From: Desulfuromonadales bacterium
GTDB taxonomy: Bacteria; Desulfobacterota; Desulfuromonadia; Geobacterales; Pseudopelobacteraceae
Length of the DNA: 64,000 nt
Reading direction: 5' to 3'
Assembly (NCBI GenBank): GCA_013349405.1
Contig: DUZS01000018.1
Span: 1-64,000, forward strand
Part shown: positions 57,048 to 64,000 of the stretch, piece after piece
How positions within the stretch are numbered: the first letter of the stretch is position 1
How the letters are laid out: each line of letters begins with the position of its first letter
Made by a program: the position numbers and the translations under genes
Notes under the pieces: generated by a model
Database searches by the model: none
What the model saw: only the letters and a program-made list of their open reading frames with translations
What the model was told of the DNA's origin: nothing

Positions 57048-58865
57048 TCATGTCCGCTTGAAAATCTTCTGCAGCTCGGCCAGCGTCACCACATGCGAAA
57101 CCGGTCGGCCATGCGGACAACTGGCGGCGAAATCGGTCTGATCCATCTGCTGCAGCAGCTCCTTTATCTGCCGGTTGTCAAGCAGATGGACACCGCGAAT
57201 AACGGAGTGGCAGGCAATACGGGAGAGGAGGCCGTCCAGAGCGTCAGTAAATGCGGCGCTGGTACCGAAACTCATCAGGTCGGCGAGTATATCGCGGATG
57301 AGAAGGAGCGGGTTTTTCCGGGCAACAATGCGGGGGGCTGCCGAAACCATAAGTGTCGTGCCGCCAAACGGTTCCAGCTCAAAACCGATGCCCGCCAGAT
57401 CGGCATTGAACCTGACAGCAACCGCCACCTCGCTGAACGACAGCTCTATCGTTTCGGGAAACAGCAGCCGTTGTGACTCGATGCTGCCGCTCTGGCACTG
57501 CTGTTTCAGGCGTTGGTAGGCAACCCGTTCACTGGCGGCGTGCTGGTCAATGACAACCAGTTCCGTGTCACTCTGGCAGAGGATATATTCGCTGTGAAAC
57601 TGGCCGATAACGGCAAGCGAGGAGAAATAGCCGGTTGCTTGTGGCGGCGAATGCGGCGGTTCCGCCTCAAAGGGGGTCACCGGTTCGCGTACCGTCTCAT
57701 GAGGACGGCTCGGCACGCCTGATGGCTCACCCGTGACCGGAAATTGCTGTGGAAACACGCGTTCGCGTGTCGGCATGGCCAATGAGGCCTGCGCCGCTGC
57801 CGCAATGCGCTCACGGTATGCCTGCCCGGTTGTTTCCTTCGGGATGCTGTTCGCCATAGACGGAGACGGCAGCCATGGAGACCGGCTGAGCACCTCCTCT
57901 ACAGCCCCCTGAAGTGCATCGTGGACCACAGATTGCCGTCTGAAGCGTACTTCGTGCTTGGTCGGGTGAACATTTACATCCACTTCCCCCGGTGGCAGCT
58001 TGATAAAGAGTGCGACGACCGGATAGCGACCCCGGTCGATGACACCGCGATACGCCTGCATGACGGCATGCTGCACAACCTTGTCGCGAATAAACCTGCC
58101 ATTAATGTAGGTAAAAATTGCTTGTGTGCCGGAGCGCACCAGTGATGGAGCGGAGATAAAGCCTGAAATGGTTGCGTACTCACCACCCCCTGTGACCGGG
58201 TACAGATGCTGGGAACTTTCCCTGCCGACAACCTGGGCCAGACGCCGCTGGAGGTCACTCTGCTGCAAGCGCAGCAACTCACGTCCATCACTCGTACAGG
58301 TAAACGAGACATCAGGTCGTGACACCGCCATGCGGGCCACGACGTCACCAACGTGGCCGGTTTCGGTTTCAGCACTCTTCAGAAACTTGAGGCGGGCCGG
58401 CAGATTAAAAAAGAGCTGTTCCACACAGATAACGGTTCCGGTCGGCATACCGCAGGCACGCACATCACGCACCTTTCCGCCTTCAATGATTATTTCGCTC
58501 CCTTCCAGCGAACCGGTTTCGCGGGTCGTCAGAGAAAAACGGGAGACCGAGGCGATTGAAGGAAGCGCCTCGCCACGAAAACCGAGCGTTAAAATACTCT
58601 CTAAATCGCTGTCTACCTTGATTTTACTGGTGGCGTGGCGCTCCAGCGAAAGAAGCGCATCCTCGCGCGACATGCCATGACCATTATCGGTAACGCATAT
58701 TTTCCGTCGGCCGCCAGCGCTGATTTCTACAGAGATCTCCGTTGCACCGGCATCGAGAGAATTTTCGATTAACTCCTTTATAACCGACGCCGGACGTTCG
58801 ACGACTTCGCCGGCAGCAATTTTGTTTGTGAGTGTTTCGGGAAGAATTGAGATGCGCTGAGACAT
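57048..58865 (-). CDS. mutL: DNA mismatch repair protein MutL
   Basis: MSQRISILPETLTNKIAAGEVVERPASVIKELIENSLDAGATEI; C-terminal ACHSVIRGV...CPHGRPV. Confidence 0.96.
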   Translation of the reverse strand: MSQRISILPETLTNKIAAGEVVERPASVIKELIENSLDAGATEISVEISAGGRRKICVTDNGHGMSREDALLSLERHATSKIKVDSDLESILTLGFRGEALPSIASVSRFSLTTRETGSLEGSEIIIEGGKVRDVRACGMPTGTVICVEQLFFNLPARLKFLKSAETETGHVGDVVARMAVSRPDVSFTCTSDGRELLRLQQSDLQRRLAQVVGRESSQHLYPVTGGGEYATISGFISAPSLVRSGTQAIFTYINGRFIRDKVVQHAVMQAYRGVIDRGRYPVVALFIKLPPGEVDVNVHPTKHEVRFRRQSVVHDALQGAVEEVLSRSPWLPSPSMANSIPKETTGQAYRERIAAAAQASLAMPTRERVFPQQFPVTGEPSGVPSRPHETVREPVTPFEAEPPHSPPQATGYFSSLAVIGQFHSEYILCQSDTELVVIDQHAASERVAYQRLKQQCQSGSIESQRLLFPETIELSFSEVAVAVRFNADLAGIGFELEPFGGTTLMVSAAPRIVARKNPLLLIRDILADLMSFGTSAAFTDALDGLLSRIACHSVIRGVHLLDNRQIKELLQQMDQTDFAASCPHGRPVSHVVTLAELQKIFKRT

Positions 58866-58886
58866 GAGAGCTCCGGCTCTGTACGA

Positions 58887-58917
58887 AAAAAGAGCGGATA
58901 ATTCCGCTCTTTTTTCG
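58887..58917 (-). terminator. intrinsic terminator
   Basis: AAAAAAGAGCGGAtaatTCCGCTCTTTTTT. Confidence 0.8.
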
Positions 58918-58942
58918 TTGAGATTCAAATAATTGAAACACG

Positions 58943-59500
58943 TTATGAGGAACTTTTTTCTTTCATGTCCTCGAAGAAGGAGTCAAAATCATCTGCTCCG
59001 GCCTCATCTCCGGAAGGTACCGGTGGGTCAGGAGAATCGTCCCAGGAGAAGCTGTCAAAATCGAAGTCACCCGTTCCTGCTGAAGAGGATGCCGGTGGCT
59101 CCGCAGAGACCTGGGCAGCAAACGAAGGCACCTCAGGCTGCGGAGTCGATTCCAGAAGATCGCCGAACATATCATCCTCGAATGTCGTTTTGTTTGACTG
59201 ATCTGCAGCAGGTACCGGTTCATCAAAGTTAAATGGATCATCAGCGGGCTGAGTAGAAAGAGTTGAATCGTCCGGCAGATCAAAAGAAAAAATATCGTCA
59301 TGTATTTCCGGCGCCGTATGCATTTCATCGGGCGAACTTTCGTTCGGTCGGGATTCCTCTGCAAAATTTTCTTTAGCTTCCTGCGGGAGAACCAAAGAGC
59401 GTATTGAATACGTCTGTTTGTAACCTCTCAGGTCGACGGCACACTTCTTACAGCTGTCATAATATTCAAAGCTATTGAATCCGCATTTAGGACATTTCAT
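58943..59500 (-). CDS. zinc-ribbon acidic hypothetical protein
   Basis: MKCPKCGFNSFEYYDSCKKCAVDL then low-complexity acidic D/S/P-rich tail. Confidence 0.65.
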   Translation of the reverse strand: MKCPKCGFNSFEYYDSCKKCAVDLRGYKQTYSIRSLVLPQEAKENFAEESRPNESSPDEMHTAPEIHDDIFSFDLPDDSTLSTQPADDPFNFDEPVPAADQSNKTTFEDDMFGDLLESTPQPEVPSFAAQVSAEPPASSSAGTGDFDFDSFSWDDSPDPPVPSGDEAGADDFDSFFEDMKEKSSS

Positions 59501-59511
59501 CTACGGCTCCT

Positions 59512-60252
59512 TCACATATCGCCCCATGTATACTGCATTACCGCAAGAATAGCAATACTTGCCGTTTCGGTTCTGAGTATCCTCGCGCCAAGTGAAACCG
59601 CTTGAAAACCGTGCTGAGAGAAGTGCTCCACCTCAAGAGGATCAAAGCCACCTTCCGGCCCGATCGCCACAATAACCGAGGAGGGCTTTCCACAGGCAGA
59701 AAGGGTCTCTCTTAACGAACGGTCCTTCTCACCCTCCCACAGAAGCAGGCGCAGTTCGTGACCGGTGTCTCTGGCAACTTCAACTGCACCGGGGCTCCAG
59801 GTGACCTCCGGAACGTCAGAACGTCCGCACTGCCGGGCGGCTTCTGCAGCAATTCTATGCCATCGTTCCAGCTTACCAGCCTGTTGATCATCTCGAATTC
59901 TGGCAACGGAACGACGCCCTCCAAACAGCCGGAAATCGTGCGCTCCGAGTTCGGTTCCCTTCTGCAGAATCAAGTCAATTTTGTCCCCTTTGGGGAGCGC
60001 CTGACAGATAGTAATCTGTGGAGCGTCGGTCCCGGCGGCGGCAACGATAGCAGTAATCATAACTTCTACCCGATCATGTGCAACTTCCTTGATCGTGCCG
60101 GAGTACACTACGCCTTTTTCATCAGCCAATTGCACCACATCGCCGATGCCAAGGCGAAGTACCCGGATCATGTGATTGTAGATGCCGCCATCAAAAGATG
60201 CAGACCCGGCGCAGATTGAGCGCGAATGAATCATAAAGCGGCGCACACTCAT
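59512..60252 (-). CDS. rsmE: 16S rRNA (uracil1498-N3)-methyltransferase
   Basis: NHMIRVLRLGIGDVVQLADEKG; AIGPEGGFDPLEVEHFSQHGFQAVSLGARILRTETAS. Confidence 0.94.
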   Translation of the reverse strand: MSVRRFMIHSRSICAGSASFDGGIYNHMIRVLRLGIGDVVQLADEKGVVYSGTIKEVAHDRVEVMITAIVAAAGTDAPQITICQALPKGDKIDLILQKGTELGAHDFRLFGGRRSVARIRDDQQAGKLERWHRIAAEAARQCGRSDVPEVTWSPGAVEVARDTGHELRLLLWEGEKDRSLRETLSACGKPSSVIVAIGPEGGFDPLEVEHFSQHGFQAVSLGARILRTETASIAILAVMQYTWGDM

Positions 60253-61178
60253 TACTCGTGACCCTTCACATAGAGCATGGCGACCCATTCACCGTCGAAA
60301 ACGGTCCGGATGTATTTGAGCTGATGAGTAGCAAATCCGTGGCGGACCAACGGCTCTTTCTCCGCAAGAATACCAGAGAGAATCAATGACCCTCCCGGAC
60401 AAAGCCGCTCCGCAAGAGACGGTGCGAGTCGCACCAGCTCTTCCGCGAGAATGTTTGCCAGAATAATATCGAAATTTTCCGTCAGGGCTTCAAGCGGTGT
60501 CGTTCCGCACTCAACGCGATCAGACATGTCATTCAGCGCCAGATTTTCTCGAGCAACTTCAACGGCATCCGGGTCGACATCAAGCGCAAGAATTCTTCCG
60601 GCACCGAGTAAATTGGCAGCAATGGCAAGAATACCGGAGCCGGTACCAAGATCAAGAAGTGACGGCACCGTCAGAAGCGGACAGTTATCCATTACTGATT
60701 CCAACAATTCAAGGCAGAGCCGCGTCGTTTCATGACCACCAGTACCAAAGGCCATCCCCGGATCAATGCGGATGACAAGATCACCAGGCAACTCCGGCGC
60801 ATCTTCCCAGGTAGGCACAATCAGGAGGTGTTTACCGACTCTCAGAGGCTTAAAATGAACCTTCCAGCTGCTGCTCCAGTCTTCAGCATTCACGGCGCTG
60901 AGCGTAGGAGTTGGAAAGGAGGCTTCCGGATGACGAAGTGCTAGCGCCGCCATAAAAGCCTCAAGCTCACGCATGTGAGGTGCAGAATCATATTCTGCAG
61001 GCAGATATGCTTTTATGACGACACGAACAGAATCCGGTATTTCGCTCGTGGAAAAAGCGTCTACAGAGAGGTTGTCAACGCAGACGCCGTTGCCGGTCAA
61101 CTGTGTGAGAAAATCTGCAACTGTTTCTGAGAATTCTTCAGGGACATCGCACGCAATTTCAAGCCAGGAATCAGTCAT
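60252..61178 (-). CDS. prmA: ribosomal protein L11 methyltransferase
   Basis: RIDPGMAFGTGGHETTRLCLELLE; LLDLGTGSGILAIAANLLG. Confidence 0.95.
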   Translation of the reverse strand: MTDSWLEIACDVPEEFSETVADFLTQLTGNGVCVDNLSVDAFSTSEIPDSVRVVIKAYLPAEYDSAPHMRELEAFMAALALRHPEASFPTPTLSAVNAEDWSSSWKVHFKPLRVGKHLLIVPTWEDAPELPGDLVIRIDPGMAFGTGGHETTRLCLELLESVMDNCPLLTVPSLLDLGTGSGILAIAANLLGAGRILALDVDPDAVEVARENLALNDMSDRVECGTTPLEALTENFDIILANILAEELVRLAPSLAERLCPGGSLILSGILAEKEPLVRHGFATHQLKYIRTVFDGEWVAMLYVKGHE

Positions 61179-61417
61179 CTGTACACTCTATACATGAAGT
61201 CAGTTGCGGGAAAGAAAGGTAGCAGACGCGCGGAGCGGTGACAATAAAAATATCCTTATCTTGAAATGAGCACTCAACAATACCTGTCGCATCATTTACG
61301 GGGTGTACTAAAAAGTGAGCCGTTTCCTGACTTCTTCCTATGCGGTGGAACTGTATTTTCGCCATCATCTATGATAGTATCTTTCCGCCTGTAACTCTTC
61401 CGCATAGGAGCGCCCCC

Positions 61418-61750
61418 ATGAAGTATATCTTTTTGTTTCTTGCCATCACGGTTGTCACGGTCAGCGGCTGCGCCATGTTCACTGCCTGGAAAAGCATTCC
61501 GCCACCCGGCGGCTGTGACCAGTGCCATACCCTGCCGATCAGTGCCAACTGGCAGGCGATGTATCAGCCGACCAACGTTTCGGATGAGCGCGGTCGCCTC
61601 CCTTTCCAGACACCGGAGTACAATCAGCCGAACCTTGGCGGCCGGAAATCTCCTCTGGATGCGAAAAAAGTTGAAGAAAAAGCATGTTTTGACTGCCACA
61701 ATGCTCCCACAAAATCGCATAAAGATCTGAAAGGGCGCTTTCATCACTAA
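61418..61750 (+). CDS. small diheme c-type cytochrome lipoprotein
   Basis: Lipobox TVSGCAM; CDQCH and CFDCH heme motifs. Confidence 0.8.
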   Translation: MKYIFLFLAITVVTVSGCAMFTAWKSIPPPGGCDQCHTLPISANWQAMYQPTNVSDERGRLPFQTPEYNQPNLGGRKSPLDAKKVEEKACFDCHNAPTKSHKDLKGRFHH

Positions 61751-61790
61751 CCGGCACCAACCCACTCTAAATGTTTACAGGAGACCGCTT

Positions 61791-64000
61791 ATGTCACTCG
61801 ACTCATTTAAATCGGCACAGACTCTTACGGTAGACAACCGTTCCTACCGGATATTTTCTCTCGCTGCGCTCCAGCGGGCGGTGCCCGGCGATATCGCCCG
61901 GCTCCCCTTTTCCCTGAAAATCCTGTTGGAAAACCTGCTGCGCCATGAAGATGGCCAGACCGTTACAACCGATGACATCACGGCATTCGGGTCGTGGCTC
62001 GATACACGCACTTCTACGAGGGAGATCGCCTTCAGCCCGGGCCGGGTGTTGATGCAGGATTTTACCGGCGTTCCTGCCGTTGCCGACCTTGCGGCGCTGC
62101 GAAATGCGGTCGCGCGGGCGGGCGGTGACCCGGCGGTGATCAATCCGCTGATTCCGGTTGACCTGGTCATCGATCACTCGGTACAGGTAGACAGTTTCGG
62201 CAACTCAGATGCCTTTGCTGTCAACGTCGCCTGCGAAATGGAACGCAACCGCGAGCGCTACGCCTTTCTGCGCTGGGGGCAGAATGCGCTACACAACTTT
62301 CGCGTCGTGCCACCGGGAACCGGCATCTGCCATCAGGTGAATCTTGAGTATCTGGCACAGGTGGTCTGGCAGGAACAATCCGGCTCATCGGATCCGCTCG
62401 CCTATCCCGATACCTTGCTCGGAACCGACAGCCATACCACCATGATCAACGGCCTCGGCGTACTCGGCTGGGGAGTCGGCGGTATCGAGGCCGAAGCTGC
62501 CATGCTCGGCCAGGCGGTCTCCATGCTGATACCGGAAGTCGTCGGTGTGCGCCTGACCGGGGATCTCAAAGCGGGAGTTACCGCCACTGATCTGGTGCTG
62601 TCGATCACGGAACTGCTGCGCAAGGTCGGGGTGGTCGGTAAATTTGTCGAGTTTTTCGGCCTGGGACTGGACGGGCTGTCACTTGCCGACCGTGCCACCA
62701 TTGCCAACATGGCTCCTGAATATGGCGCAACCTGCGGCTTTTTCCCGGTTGACGCCGAAACGATCGCCTACCTGCGCTTTACCGGGCGGGATGATGACAC
62801 CACCGCTCTCGTTGAAGCCTACTGCCGTGCCCAGGGAATCTGGCGTGATGCCGCCACGCAGGAACCGCTGTTCAGTCAGGTAGTCGCGCTTGACCTCGGC
62901 ACAGTTGTCCCCTGTATTGCCGGGCCCCGGCGCCCGCAGGACCGGGTGCCGCTGACCAACCTCCCGCAGGTTTCCGCCGCAACGCTGCCCGCCGGAGAGG
63001 AACAGCTGCAGGTGCCGCTTGCCGGGTCGGACTCAGGATTGGCACATGGCGCGGTTGTTATTGCCGCCATCACCTCCTGCACCAACACCTCCAACCCCGG
63101 AGTCATGCTGGCGGCGGGGCTGCTGGCCCAAAAAGCGGTGGCCGCGGGACTGAGCGTCAAGCCATGGGTCAAAACATCGCTGGCGCCCGGGTCAAAGGTC
63201 GTCATGACGTATCTGGAGCAGTCAGGAGTATATGCTTCTCTGGTGCAGCTCGGCTTTGATCTGGTCGGCTACGGCTGTACTACCTGCATCGGCAATTCCG
63301 GGCCGCTCCCCGAGGCCATTGATGCCGCCATTCAGAGCGGCAATCTTGCCGTTTCAGCAGTTCTCTCCGGCAATCGTAATTTTGAAGGGCGCATTCATCC
63401 ACAGGTCAAACAGAGCTGGCTCGCCTCACCCCCCCTGGTTGTGGCCTTCGCCCTGGCCGGCACCACCAGGATTGACCTGACCAGCCAGCCGCTCGGAGTC
63501 GGCCGGAACGGGCAGCCGGTGTACCTGCGCGACATCTGGCCGTCGGTAGAGGAGATTTCCGCTCAGCAGAGCAATATTGCTCCGGAGATATTCCGCCAGG
63601 GGTATGCCGATGTTTATAGCGGCACCGACGAATGGCGACAGCTGCCGATCGGCACGAGCGCCACCTACCCGTGGGAGCCCGCCTCAACCTATGTCAAGGA
63701 GCCGCCGTTTTTTGGAGAGGATCGATCCGGTGCAGAGGCAAAGCTGCCGGGAAAAATGCGCATTCTCGCGCTGCTCGGCGATTCCATCACCACCGACCAT
63801 ATCTCACCGGCCGGCTCGATCCGCACGGCAAGCCCGGCGGGACGCTATCTGCAGCAGCAGGGGGTTGCCGTCAGCGACTTCAACTCATACGGCTCGCGGC
63901 GCGGCAATCATGAAGTCATGATGCGCGGAACCTTTGCCAATACCCGACTGCGCAATGAAATAGCTCCGCAGCATGACGGGGGCTATACGCGGCACTTTCC
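61791..64000 (+). CDS. acnA: aconitate hydratase A, 3' end cut by window edge
   Basis: [28 protein letters not shown]...[15 protein letters not shown]...IDHSVQVD...[31 protein letters not shown]; open to the window end. Confidence 0.94.
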   Translation, partial: MSLDSFKSAQTLTVDNRSYRIFSLAALQRAVPGDIARLPFSLKILLENLLRHEDGQTVTTDDITAFGSWLDTRTSTREIAFSPGRVLMQDFTGVPAVADLAALRNAVARAGGDPAVINPLIPVDLVIDHSVQVDSFGNSDAFAVNVACEMERNRERYAFLRWGQNALHNFRVVPPGTGICHQVNLEYLAQVVWQEQSGSSDPLAYPDTLLGTDSHTTMINGLGVLGWGVGGIEAEAAMLGQAVSMLIPEVVGVRLTGDLKAGVTATDLVLSITELLRKVGVVGKFVEFFGLGLDGLSLADRATIANMAPEYGATCGFFPVDAETIAYLRFTGRDDDTTALVEAYCRAQGIWRDAATQEPLFSQVVALDLGTVVPCIAGPRRPQDRVPLTNLPQVSAATLPAGEEQLQVPLAGSDSGLAHGAVVIAAITSCTNTSNPGVMLAAGLLAQKAVAAGLSVKPWVKTSLAPGSKVVMTYLEQSGVYASLVQLGFDLVGYGCTTCIGNSGPLPEAIDAAIQSGNLAVSAVLSGNRNFEGRIHPQVKQSWLASPPLVVAFALAGTTRIDLTSQPLGVGRNGQPVYLRDIWPSVEEISAQQSNIAPEIFRQGYADVYSGTDEWRQLPIGTSATYPWEPASTYVKEPPFFGEDRSGAEAKLPGKMRILALLGDSITTDHISPAGSIRTASPAGRYLQQQGVAVSDFNSYGSRRGNHEVMMRGTFANTRLRNEIAPQHDGGYTRHF

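Noticed and set aside
1-64000. CRISPR array or cas genes
   Set aside because: No regularly spaced direct repeats and no Cas-like translation seen
1-64000. Intact prophage, IS element or integrase
   Set aside because: No transposase, integrase or phage structural protein recognised among the ORFs; only small repeats and remnants

Overview
64 kb chromosomal window from a bacterium that is probably a member of Geobacterales/Desulfuromonadales. This is inferred from gene content, GEMM-Ib-type riboswitches next to a c-type cytochrome gene, and PilT/MshEN genes. The backbone is housekeeping: topA-dprA, LysM and ybgF, a U32 peptidase, dnaB, pilT, moaC, a DEAD-box helicase, rnpB, Nif3, tRNA(CAU), efp, queF, a large NAD-GDH, cbiMNQO behind a cobalamin riboswitch, hldD, meaB, an MltD-like transglycosylase, hfq-miaA-mutL, rsmE-prmA and acnA (truncated by the window end). 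Accessory DNA lies at the left end (ImmA-like metallopeptidase fragment, Sel1 protein with an attC-like hairpin, type III Mod remnant, HD/YwgA-like pair) and at 31.5-42.5 kb. The most interesting locus is 31512-42425 (-). It is a tightly overlapping operon hsdM-hsdS-[class III nucleotide cyclase A]-[Pycsar-type TM effector-like protein]-[class III nucleotide cyclase B]-[AlbA_2/Schlafen-like ATP-binding protein]-hsdR. In effect a Pycsar-like module with two dissimilar cyclases is nested inside a type I restriction-modification operon. Other notable signals are: tandem GEMM-I (probably cGAMP) riboswitches separated by a MITE-like repeat; a second copy of that repeat between a degenerate PilB-like gene and pilT; dispersed palindromic repeats inserted in frame in both hsdM and hsdR; a single-base frameshift in hfq and a possible one at the 3' end of cyclase B; and an attenuator-like leader before the DEAD-box helicase gene. 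All family calls are by eye from the translations; no database search was run.
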